DNA of 61,112 bases, taken from NCBI GenBank assembly GCA_016789745.1, contig JAEUQF010000041.1, positions 1 through 61,112 of the forward strand. Reading direction: 5' to 3'. Made by a program: the position numbers and the translations under genes. This document shows positions 17,301 to 25,515 of this stretch, piece after piece; positions within the stretch are counted from its first letter, which is position 1, and the number at the start of each line of letters is the position of its first letter. This DNA is from Bryobacterales bacterium (GTDB taxonomy: Bacteria; Acidobacteriota; Terriglobia; Bryobacterales; Bryobacteraceae). The notes beneath the pieces are model-generated. The model worked only from the letters and a program-made list of their open reading frames with translations, searched no databases and was not told the DNA's origin.

Positions 17301-17627
17301 GCGGACGCGACCGGGCTGCCCATCGATAGCGGCGTAGGGTTCTTCAATCCAATGGCGTTCACCATCCCCGCGGCGGGCCGCTTCGGCAACGCGGGGCGCA
17401 ACACCATTCCCGGCCCTGGCGCCTTAATCATGAACCTTGCGCTGGGCCGGAACATTGCCTTCGGCGACACGCGGCGCGGGCTCGACATACGCCTGGAGGC
17501 GAACAATCTGCTCAACAGCGTGAACGTCACGCGCTTCGGCACAGTAGTGAATGCCATCAACTACGGACTGCCGGTAAACGTCGGCAATATGCGCCGGCTG
17601 GAAGCCACGATTCGGGTGAGGTTCTAG
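14325..17627 (+). CDS. TonB-dependent receptor, Oar-like, with glycine-rich insert
   Basis: An 1100-residue outer-membrane receptor of the acidobacterial Oar-like type. The signal peptide (1-16, ending AAYAA) is followed by a carboxypeptidase-regulatory-like beta-sandwich (18-90, YRGVVQANGLPIPGAAVTA), a linker, a very Gly/Pro-rich stretch (about 168-248), and then a long region with the alternating pattern and aromatic content of a beta-barrel. The last residues (ATIRVRF) end in Phe, as needed for barrel insertion. The canonical plug sequence is weak. Such proteins are thought to import large ligands using TonB, but the ligand is unknown. The gene sits 19 bases after the sensor kinase gene and 3 bases before the VWA gene, suggesting one operon. 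Confidence 0.85.
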   Translation: MFRLWMLLAATLAAYAADYRGVVQANGLPIPGAAVTAQQGTHTQITYTDEAGAFAFTGLADGAWEVRVEMMGFAPAIQPLAPGGNTVTLRLAPRVPVAPVRGQAPGARRGFEQVAVNANGNPAEIAIQEEVRAEPVDTGAQNANESFLVNGSLSAGLQDAARQDPFLMGGPGGPGFGPPGSLGGFGGPGFGGPGGQEGAPGGPGGPGGPGMRGPGGPGGGPGGFGGGPGGMRGPGGFGGGPMMGGGPAQRGAARAERKGDRREARGTRTFGNRANRRESVRGQASFTWLNSALDAKPYSISGQAIRKPSYAQSRFGVSLGGALRIPKLIDDDRTFFFVDYRGRRGRSPFDSIATLPDPIQRTGDFSALSNVLYDPVSSLPFAGNIIPVSRQSAAARAMLDLFPLPNQPGSIQNYQLIASLPQNSDDFNTRLNRSLTSKDRLAGGISFQRRSGEQQQLFGFRDTTDGSGLNANVMWNHTFSAKLISNFRVTFSRNANDTVPFFAFGRNYAAEFGIAGTSNDPLNYGPPNLNFTNFGGLSDGNPSRQRNQSIAIAPGLIRIWRSHTFSMGGEYRRSQVNSISQQNARGTMTFSGISTSLIDAQGSPVLNTGYDLADFLLGRPQTTSIRFGNPDTYFRGAAGSAYFSDDWRISANLTVNAGVRYELLQPLHEKYDRMANLDLAPFFTGAAAVTPTTPGPYTGQFPRSLVETDKNNFAPRIGIAWRPIPGKRTLIRSGYGWYYNGPLSNRAATRLAQQPPFASSGTLTTSLANPLTIETGFATVPSGTIANTFAVDRYYRLGYAQTWNLNVQQELPRGLVAEIGYLGTKGTRLDIQRIPNRAATGSTLTAEQRRLINNAVAFTYDSSEGNSIFHAAQFRLTRRFQRGVSIGAFYTWSKSIDNASTLGGGGAVVAQNDQDLSAERGLSAFDRRHNFSLNYMFTTSDRRGRGGWISSPLLRNWTLNGSTTIRSGAPFTAQVLGNRSDQGGTGAVGNGRADATGLPIDSGVGFFNPMAFTIPAAGRFGNAGRNTIPGPGALIMNLALGRNIAFGDTRRGLDIRLEANNLLNSVNVTRFGTVVNAINYGLPVNVGNMRRLEATIRVRF
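14825..15068 (+). repeat. Gly/Pro-rich low-complexity coding repeat
   Basis: Within the receptor gene, about 80 residues consist almost only of Gly and Pro with some Phe and Met (for example GPGGPGFGPPGSLGGFGG). The DNA is a degenerate ggc/cct/ggt repeat. It is translated in frame and lies between the N-terminal sandwich and the barrel. Confidence 0.85.
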
Positions 17628-17630
17628 AAC

Positions 17631-19706
17631 ATGCGTGCTCTTTCCTGTTTGCTGATCGCCTCGCTGCTGCCTGTCGGGCAGAGCCAGGAGTTCGTGATCA
17701 AGGTGGACACGAACCTCATCATCGTGAACGTTGACGTGCGCGATAAGTCCGGCAAGCCGATCACTGGGCTGAAGGCATCGGACTTCGTGTTGACCGAGGA
17801 TGGCAGGCCGCAGAAGATCTCGGTATTCGAGTACCAGCAGTTGGAGGGCGACCCCATTCCGCTGGCCCCTACCCCGCAGGCAGCGGCCGCGACACCGCGC
17901 CGCGAGATCCAGCCATCGTCACCCGGCCAAGTCCGTTACCGCGACAAGCGGCTGATGGTGCTGTTCTTCGATTTCTCCTCGATGGCGATTCCGGAGCAGG
18001 TACGCGCGCAGGAGTCGGCGGTCAAATTCATCGACACCCAACTCACAGCGGCCGACATGGTCTCCATCATGGCATTTTCGACGAAGCTTCAGGTGCTGGA
18101 GGACTTCACCGCCGATCGCGAGCGGCTGAAGGAGGTCGTGAAGGGCTTCCGCATCGGCGAAGGCAGTGACCTGGCGGCGGACGGCGTTGCCGCCGACGAC
18201 GAGAATGCCGTCGACACCGGTGACGCCTTCCAGGCCGATGAGACCGAGTTCAATATCTTCAACACCGATCGCAAGCTGGGCGCGTTGGAATCCGCCGCGA
18301 AGATGCTGGCGTCACTGCCGGAGAAGAAGGCGTTGGTCTACTTTTCGAGCGGCGTCGGCAAGACCGGCACGGAGAACCAGAGCCAGTTGCGGGCGACCAT
18401 CAACGCCGCCGTGCGCGCGAATGTAGCCTTCTATCCGGTGGATGCCCGCGGACTGATCGCCTCGGCGCCTGCGGGCGATGCATCACAGGGTTCGCCGCGC
18501 GGCAGCGGCATCTTCAGTGGCGACACGCAACGCGGCCAGCGCGACAAGGTCCAGAACCAGCAGGAGACGTTGTACTCGCTGGCGTCCGATACCGGTGGCA
18601 AGGCGCTGCTGGACTCGAATGACCTGAGCCTCGGCATCCGGCAGGCACAGCGCGACATCGCCAGCTATTACATTCTGGGCTTCTATACCAGCAACGCCGC
18701 GCGCGACGGCCGCTACCGCCGCGTGAAGGTGAGCCTGCCGAACAGCACGCAGGCGAAGTTGGATTACCGCTCCGGCTACTTCGCCCCCAAGGAGTTCAAG
18801 AACTTCACCAGCGACGATAAGGAACGGCAGTTGGAAGAGGCGCTGTCGTTAGGTGACCCGCTAACGGACTTGCCTCTGGCATTGGAGGTGAACTGGTTCC
18901 GCATGTCGCGCAGCCAGTACTTCGTGCCCGTGGCGGTGAAGATTCCCGGCTCGGCGTTGGAACTGGCGCGCAGTGGGAGCAAGCAGCAGGCCGAACTCGA
19001 CTTTATCGGTCAGGTGAAGGATAAGCAGGGGCGCATCGCGGGCGTGGTTCGCGATGAGATCAAGGTGAAGCTGGCAGCCGATAACGCCGGCAAGCTCAGC
19101 CAGCGCAACCTCAGCTATGACTCGGGCTTTACCCTGGAGCCCGGCGACTATACGCTGCGCTTCCTCGCCCGTGAAAACGTCACCGGCAAGATGGGCACCT
19201 TCGAAACAAAGTTCACCGTGCCCGACATCGCGGGCGAGTCGAAGTGGCTCCGTACCAGTTCTGTGGTGTGGTCGAACCAGCGCGAAGATCTGGCGGCGGC
19301 GGTGGGCGGCGCCGAGAAGAACAAGAAACTACTGGCCACCCACCCGCTCATTCGCAATAACCAGAAGCTGGTGCCCAGCATCACCCGCGTTTACCGGAAG
19401 GATCAGAGCCTCTACGTCTACCTGGAGGCTTACGATTCGGGCCGTCAACCTGCGGCCAGTGTAGCCGCCAGCCTCACGTTCTTCCGGGGAACCCGTAAGG
19501 CTTTCGATACGGAAGTTGTGCGCGTCACCGAGCCGGAATCGAAGCGGCCCAGCACCATTGCTGTGCAACTGGCGGTGCCGTTGGCCAAGCTGCAGCCGGG
19601 CCGCTACACCTGTCAGTTGAACATCATCGACGAGGCTGGCGGCAAGTTTGCCTTCGCCCGCGCTCCGCTGGTGCTGGTGGGCGAAGAACGCGCTGCGTCG
19701 CGTTAA
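17631..19706 (+). CDS. VWFA-related domain protein (acidobacterial type), secreted
   Basis: A 691-residue protein. After a signal peptide (1-18) comes a short beta domain typical of this family (FVIKVDTNLIIVNVDVRDKSG, then ITGLKASDFVLTEDGRPQ). A von Willebrand A domain covers about 105-345 (LMVLFFDFSSMAIPEQ, FSTKLQVLEDF, ALVYFSSGVGKTG, FYPVDARGL); the MIDAS start is DFSSM, a variant of DxSxS. The C-terminal half is beta-rich. These proteins are very numerous in Acidobacteriota and their role is not known; protein or matrix binding outside the cell is a fair guess. It begins three bases after the receptor gene stop, so it should be co-expressed with the receptor and the Cpx-like system. Confidence 0.87.
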   Translation: MRALSCLLIASLLPVGQSQEFVIKVDTNLIIVNVDVRDKSGKPITGLKASDFVLTEDGRPQKISVFEYQQLEGDPIPLAPTPQAAAATPRREIQPSSPGQVRYRDKRLMVLFFDFSSMAIPEQVRAQESAVKFIDTQLTAADMVSIMAFSTKLQVLEDFTADRERLKEVVKGFRIGEGSDLAADGVAADDENAVDTGDAFQADETEFNIFNTDRKLGALESAAKMLASLPEKKALVYFSSGVGKTGTENQSQLRATINAAVRANVAFYPVDARGLIASAPAGDASQGSPRGSGIFSGDTQRGQRDKVQNQQETLYSLASDTGGKALLDSNDLSLGIRQAQRDIASYYILGFYTSNAARDGRYRRVKVSLPNSTQAKLDYRSGYFAPKEFKNFTSDDKERQLEEALSLGDPLTDLPLALEVNWFRMSRSQYFVPVAVKIPGSALELARSGSKQQAELDFIGQVKDKQGRIAGVVRDEIKVKLAADNAGKLSQRNLSYDSGFTLEPGDYTLRFLARENVTGKMGTFETKFTVPDIAGESKWLRTSSVVWSNQREDLAAAVGGAEKNKKLLATHPLIRNNQKLVPSITRVYRKDQSLYVYLEAYDSGRQPAASVAASLTFFRGTRKAFDTEVVRVTEPESKRPSTIAVQLAVPLAKLQPGRYTCQLNIIDEAGGKFAFARAPLVLVGEERAASR

Positions 19707-19745
19707 ACACGGAGATTCCCGCGCCGCCCCACGCACTATCACTAC

Positions 19746-20759
19746 GTGAGCGGTCTCCCTCTCGACGCGCCGCAGCCGATCGACCATGACCGGTTCTTCA
19801 AGGAACTGCTCCGTACATTTTTCTTCGAGTTCCTGGAGCTGTTCTTTCCGCGGCTGGCCGGGTTACTGGACCGGGAATCGGTGGAGTTTCTGAACCAGGA
19901 GTTGTACGTCGACCTGATGGACGGCGAGGAGTATCGCGCCGATCTGCTGGCAAAGGTACGCATGACCAATGCCATGCCGGATGCCTTCTTTCTGGTACAT
20001 GTGGAACACCAGAGTACGGCGCCATCCCACTTTCCCCGCCGCTTCTTCCGGTACTTCGCCGCGATCATGGAGAGGCATAACGTGCTGGTCTACCCCATCG
20101 TGATCTACTCTCACGATTCGCCCCGTAAGCGGCAACCCTGCGTCTACGGGATGGATGCTCCGGACGGGCGCAGGCTGCTGCGTTTCCACTACCAGACCGT
20201 ACAATTGAATCGGCTCCCGTGGCGCCGCTTCCTTAACGCCCACAATCCTGTGGCAAGCGCCCTCATGAGTAAAATGAAGATAGCGCCGCGAGACCGGCCG
20301 AGGGTAAAACTGGAGTGCCTGCGGCTGCTGGTTACCCTCAATCTCGATCGGGCTCGCATGCGCCTGATCGCGTCTTTCGTGGACGCCTATCTCCGGTTGA
20401 ATGAAGCCGAGGAGCGGCGCTTCCGCGAGTCGCGGGCATTGGCAAAGTTGGATCCTGCGAAACGGGAGGCCGTTATGGAGTACGTCACCAGTTGGGAAGA
20501 ACGCGGAATGCGTCAGGGCTTCCTGAAGGGCATGGAAGAGGGGATAGAGAAAGGGCTGGAAAAAGGGATCGAGCAGGGAATGGAGGCCGGCCGCCTGGAG
20601 ACCCTGCGCGAAGTCCTTCTGGACGTCCTCGCCACACGTTTCGGTCCGCTACAGCCCACACTGTCCGAGCGCGTCCAGAAGATCGAATCCAGCGACGAGT
20701 TGCGGCGCCTCACCCACGCCGCATTGACCGCCGCGTCGCTCCAGGATCTATCGCTTTAG
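19746..20759 (+). CDS. Rpn/YhgA-like nuclease-family protein
   Basis: A 337-residue protein with a GTG start. The N-terminal 200 residues match the recombination-promoting nuclease family, a PD-(D/E)xK fold: FFKELLRTFFFEFLELFFP at the start, YRADLLAKV (candidate metal-binding Asp) and FLVHVEHQS (the E-x-Q motif used by these proteins). The C-terminal part holds a charged repeat of GxE/GxK units (GIEKGLEKGIEQGMEAG) and a DUF4351-like helix (LLDVLATRFGPL). Family members cleave DNA and have been linked to phage defence and recombination. They are often annotated as transposases, but no inverted repeats or target duplication are seen here. It starts 39 bases after the VWA gene; whether they share a transcript is uncertain. 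Confidence 0.85.
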   Translation: MSGLPLDAPQPIDHDRFFKELLRTFFFEFLELFFPRLAGLLDRESVEFLNQELYVDLMDGEEYRADLLAKVRMTNAMPDAFFLVHVEHQSTAPSHFPRRFFRYFAAIMERHNVLVYPIVIYSHDSPRKRQPCVYGMDAPDGRRLLRFHYQTVQLNRLPWRRFLNAHNPVASALMSKMKIAPRDRPRVKLECLRLLVTLNLDRARMRLIASFVDAYLRLNEAEERRFRESRALAKLDPAKREAVMEYVTSWEERGMRQGFLKGMEEGIEKGLEKGIEQGMEAGRLETLREVLLDVLATRFGPLQPTLSERVQKIESSDELRRLTHAALTAASLQDLSL

Positions 20760-20768
20760 CCGCCTTGG

Positions 20769-21767
20769 CTATTCTGCCAGCGTTGCCAACACGCGCTTCG
20801 GGTCAAACCGCAGCACCTTGCCTGCCTTCGCATCCACCAGCCACACCGAGTTCAGCCCAAACGCCACCGTGCCTCCACCACCTTCGCCCACAAACTGCTG
20901 GGCAACGGAGTCGCCGCGCGGATCCATGCGCGTGAGCGGAATTCCCTTCGAGGTGACCCACAGATAACCGCCGCCTGACGTGATCGCGCCCTCGCCCGCC
21001 GGCACCGCCAGATCGATCGTCGCGGTCAGCTTATTCGTCTTCGGATCAATCTTCGCAACCTTGCTGTCCTTGCTCGTCAGCACCCATACCGAACCCTCCG
21101 CCACCGTCAAGGACCGCGGCGCTCCCGCAACGTTGATGTACTTATCGACGATGTTCGTGTGCGGGTTCACCCGCAACACCTGGTCCTCGGCCGGACACGT
21201 CAGCCACAGCGAACTCTCGGCAAACGTCAGCGAATTGCAACTCGCCGGCACACGGAACTCGGCCACCGGCTTGTTGGTAGCCGGGTCGATACGCGTCAGG
21301 GTGCCGCGCGTGTCGGTCAGGATCCAGATGCTATCGGCGCTGGCAGCGATTCCAGGCACCGCATCGCTAAAGCCCGTAACGAAACTGGCTTTGCTCTTGC
21401 CGGCCTTTGCATCCAGCCGAACCGTTTGGCCTGAGGCGCAGGAGGTGGCCCAAAGCGTATCGAAGCCCTGCGCCATCCCGGCACACACGTTGGTTGCTTC
21501 GGCAATGGGATCCATCAGCTTATTCGCCTTGGCATCGATACGCGCCAGGCCATCCTTCGTCCCCACCCACACGGCATCGGTGAAGAACACGCTCAGCGTC
21601 GCGCCGGGAACGGAGATCTCTGCCTCCGGCTTCAGCTTGGCAAACGGAATCTGCACGCCTGGCGTCTTGAGCCCCACCTTGGGGAGAGCCGAGGCTGCTT
21701 TCTTACGATCGGCGGCGGAGAGCAACAGAGCTCCCATGACGACAAGGCTTACAAGGCGCCTGTACAT
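20769..21767 (-). CDS. Secreted beta-propeller protein (YncE / Vgb-like)
   Basis: A 332-residue protein. I chose the ATG at 21767, with AGGAG eight bases upstream; the GTG nine bases earlier overlaps that Shine-Dalgarno. A signal peptide (ending LLLSAAD) is followed by about six blades with the repeated pattern SVWVxT..KVAKIDPKTNKL and LWLTCPAEDQVLRVNPHTN. This resembles YncE-like surface propellers and the virginiamycin B lyase fold, but I see no basis for a lyase role. It starts 24 bases after the frameshifted TonB receptor and is the last gene of a four-gene minus-strand operon. A role in binding the ligand of the receptor is a plausible guess. Confidence 0.82.
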   Translation of the reverse strand: MYRRLVSLVVMGALLLSAADRKKAASALPKVGLKTPGVQIPFAKLKPEAEISVPGATLSVFFTDAVWVGTKDGLARIDAKANKLMDPIAEATNVCAGMAQGFDTLWATSCASGQTVRLDAKAGKSKASFVTGFSDAVPGIAASADSIWILTDTRGTLTRIDPATNKPVAEFRVPASCNSLTFAESSLWLTCPAEDQVLRVNPHTNIVDKYINVAGAPRSLTVAEGSVWVLTSKDSKVAKIDPKTNKLTATIDLAVPAGEGAITSGGGYLWVTSKGIPLTRMDPRGDSVAQQFVGEGGGGTVAFGLNSVWLVDAKAGKVLRFDPKRVLATLAE

Positions 21768-21791
21768 GTGAATCACTCCTCTCGAACGAAA

Positions 21792-24700
21792 TCAGAACTC
21801 GTAACGCAACGCAAACTGCATCACGCGGGCCGGCGCCACCGCTGAAAACTGCCCGAAGGTTCCGGGAGTCTGAAGCGACAGCTGCGGACTGCTGAAGTTC
21901 ACGTTGTTGAATGCATTAAAGGCCTCCGCACGGAACTGGATGCGATGGCCCTCCATCGGCAGTTGGAAGAACTTGCCGAGCGACAAATCGAAGTTCACCA
22001 GCCCGGTGCCACGCACAATGTTCCGCGTGCCCACCGTGCCCGGGTACTGGCCCATGAAGGCGCTCACCGACGTGGTGGTGGTCCGGAACAGGCTGGGATT
22101 GCCAAGCTGGTTGTACCCATTGCCGTTGGCCGGCATGCTCTGGCCCGGGCGCAGAACGCCGAGCGCAGAGTTCAGGTAGTTGGTGGGATAGACACCGCCG
22201 TTGGTGATGCTAAGCGGCATCCCGGAGCGATACCGCATGAGTCCGGAAAGCTGCCAGCCGCCGATGATGTGCTCGAGCACGCCGGAAGCATTGCCGAACA
22301 GCATTCGGTTGCGGCCGAAGGGCAGTTCATACACGCTGTTGGCCGAGATGTTGTGACGGATATCGAAGTCGGACGACGCCCGCGAGGCGCCCGGGTTGAA
22401 CGAATCCTGGATCACCGCGCTCCCCGTACCCGCGCCTGACTCCTCCCGCGACGAGATGTCGATGGAGTGCGACAGCGTATAGTTGAAGTCGAAACCCCAA
22501 CCGCGAGACACCGGACGCCGCACCACCAACTGTCCCCCATGGAAGGACGCATTGCTGGCATTCACCCAACTGCGGAAGCCGGCCTGCTGCATGGCAAAGA
22601 ACGTGTTGCAGCCGAACACCGATAAACAGTTGCCGTTGCGGCGTTCGCGGTCGTAGTCGTTGAGCGCGTCAAGATCGCTGGCCGCATAGGTTCCATACAG
22701 CGTGTTGAAGTAGTTCGCCGTGGCGCTACCAGTGAAGTTCAGGTTCCGCGCGGCGGGAAACATGTTCTCGAAGAACGGCACATTCGGCAGTAGACTGGGG
22801 TTGGCGCGTACCTGTGCCGCCGTCAGGCCGCCTTCGTAAGCATCGCGCAGAATCCCGCTCGCCTGCGCCCAGGTCTGACCAGACTTCGCATCGCGGAACT
22901 GCGTCAGCGGCTGCGCGAAATCCTGCTGCAGGATGCCCTTGCGCGACAGCCGTCCAATGTAACCGGCCTCCACCACGACGCCGCTCTTCAGGGGACGCGC
23001 ATAGCTCATGTTCAACAGAATGCTGTAGGGCGCTACCAGGTCGGGTGACACACCCGCCAGCGAGTTGAATCCGCCAATGATGGCAGGAGGCTGGAAGGGG
23101 AAGCCGCCCGTGGGTGCCGCCGGCAATGCGGGAAGCCCGGCCCCGCTGTAGCGGAACGAATCGCTGAAGTTGGTATTGCGCGGCTGGGCCACGGAAGTCG
23201 CCAGGCCCGGCGAACCGGATTGGTCGAAAGTCACTACCATGTCGCTGCCGTAGCGGTCGTACAGCAGCGCCGCACCACCCCGCAGGACCGCACCCTTGCC
23301 GAACAGGTTGCCCCAGAAAGAGTCACTTTCCGGAGCGTAGGCGAACGAAAAGCGGGGCGCCCAATTATTGTTGTCGCGGGCAAACCATCCGCTACCGCCG
23401 TTCACGGGTCCGCCCAGGTCGTAGGTCAGCATCGCCGAAGGCACAGCGAATCCCGGAATGCCAAGATTCGACGCGCCAACGCGATCGGCAAAGTACTGGT
23501 TCAGCGGCGTGCGCGGCGTTACCTGGATCCCGTTGCGCTCATAGGGCACCTGGTAGATGCCGTAGCGAAGGCCGTAGATCAACGTCAGATCCTTGCGCGC
23601 CTTGAACGTATCCTGCACGTAGAACTCATACTCAGAGGTCGCGAAGCTGCGAGCGATGGGCTCACCGAAAGCGACGGCCTGCCCGTCGCGGCCATAGTTG
23701 TAAGTGGCACTGAACTGATTGATCACCCCCATCATCGCGCCGAATGCATTGGTCACCTGCGTCGCTTCGGTCAGCCGCAGGGCGGCATCGCCAAACTGCG
23801 TGCGCGCCCATGCCGTGGCCGAATCGGTGATGTCCGCACCCAGCCCGCGCAGCGTGTTGCGGCTGAAGCTGTAGCTCGGGAACGAGTTCGTGTAGGCATT
23901 GCGATCGTTCTGGATGAGGCGGAAGTTCACACCGTACTGCACGGTGTGGCGCTGCTTGATCCACGTCGTGTCGTTGACGATGTTCTGCGTTGGAATGAAG
24001 CGACTGAAGCCGCGAGTGAAGTTATTGATGGGCGTGAAGAAGAGCGTGACGGACGGCATGGTGCTGCCGGTCTGCGCGATCCCCAGCCTCGTATAGCCAT
24101 AGCTGAACACATTCACCATCGACGGAGTCAGCACCGCCGTGTAGCGCGCCGCCAGTCCCTTGGAGTTGTCCACGTTGCGAGCGGCCGGATCCTGCCCCGG
24201 GAACTGCGCCAGCGTCTGGTCCCGAACGTTATCGGCCAGCGTGCCGCGCAGCATCAGGGTGTGTTTACCGGCCGCATCCAGGTTGAAGTCCATCTTCGCC
24301 ACATAGGCGCGATCATCACGACGCAGTGGGGCGTTGAAGCGGAACGTGGAGAAGTTCAGCCCGCGGTCGGTGGAAGATGCCGGGTCGTTGCCCACCGGGT
24401 ACTGCTTGAATTGCTCCAGCATGTAGTTGCTGATGCCCACGCCCAGCGGATCAATCGCCTGGATCTGTTGCGGCCCCAACTCGGCAGTCTGCCCGTTGCT
24501 CATACGGAACTTCAGAATGCCCTGCTTGAAGGATTCCGACGGCACCGATCGCGACTGCGCCGACGCTGACCGGTCCTTGCGATCTTCCCAGTTCAGGAAG
24601 AAGAACGCTCGGTCGCGCTTGATGCGGCCGCCAAACGAAGCGCCGTACTGGTTTCGGATGAGCGCCTCGCGAGCAATGCCGGCGCGGTTGTTGAACCAGT

Positions 24701-25440
24701 CATTGGCGGCAGTCTTCACGTTGCGGTGGAACTCGTAGAGAGATCCATGGAAGTTGTTCGATCCGCTCTTGGTCACCAGCGCCACCTGGCCGCCTGAGGA
24801 GCGCCCCTGATCGGCACCCTGCCCTGCCACCGTCGTACGGAATTCCTGCACCGAATCGAGCGGCACCGGCAGTGCGGCATTGAAGCCCGTCGAACTCTGG
24901 CTGTCGTTGATATCCACGCCGTCCAAGGTGACGTTGTTCTGATCGCGCTTGGCGCCGATCACTTGGCCGTCCGGCGTGACGCCTGGCTGCAGACTCAGCA
25001 GTTCCACTACGTTCCGCGTCATTAGCGGCAACTGCCGGATCTGGGTCTCTGTAAAGGGATTGCCAACCGTTGCGTTTTGCGTGTTCACCGCCAGCGACTC
25101 ACCCACTACGTTCACCGTCTCACTCACCTGGCCGATCTCTAACTTCACCGCTAACGTGGCCGGGGGTGTTGATCTGCAACTGCACCTGTTGGAGGAAGGT
25201 CCGAAATCCAGGCTTCTGTGCTTCCACCTGATACCGCCCCGGGGGCATCTGCGGGAAGCGGAACGCCCCGGTCGGGTCACTCAGCGACATACGGGATGCC
25301 GAGGTATCCAGATTGGTAACCGTGACAGCGGTCTCCGGCACTGCTGCGCCCTGATCATCGGTGACAGTACCGGTAAGCGAACTTGTCTGCGCCGGCAGCA
25401 GCGCCAGCGCACCCAGAAAGATGGCGAGTAAGCGAATCAA
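21792..25440 (-). pseudogene. TonB-dependent receptor, Oar-like, interrupted by a one-base frameshift
   Basis: Two overlapping reading frames together encode one receptor. The first frame (start TTG 25440, with AGGAGG nine bases upstream) gives the signal peptide, the carboxypeptidase-regulatory-like domain and FRTFLQQVQLQINTP. The second frame resumes with PATLAVKLEIGQVSETVNVV and runs through plug (RQLPLMTRNVVELLSLQPG, NNVTLDGVDINDSQ) and barrel to the final PARVMQFALRYEF. The intact paralogue at 30679-34428 reads VLQVNTPATLDAALEIGQV across this point, so one base too many is present in the run of five G (plus strand) at 25162-25166. This is a sequencing error, a recent mutation, or frameshifting at a homopolymer. 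An in-frame TTG at 25458 lies upstream of the Shine-Dalgarno and is less likely as the start. Confidence 0.88.
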
Positions 25441-25515
25441 GAACGGAATCCTCCTCAAGCAAAGTGGTTGCTCGAACGAGGAGCGAATAGAACCGGGAAA
25501 ACAGCGAGCATTACT

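Noticed and set aside
19746..20759. Insertion sequence (because Rpn proteins are often labelled transposases)
   Set aside because: No terminal inverted repeats or target-site duplication could be seen around the gene.
23220..24569. A 449-codon plus-strand frame inside the frameshifted receptor gene
   Set aside because: Antisense to clear receptor sequence that matches the paralogue at 30679-34428.
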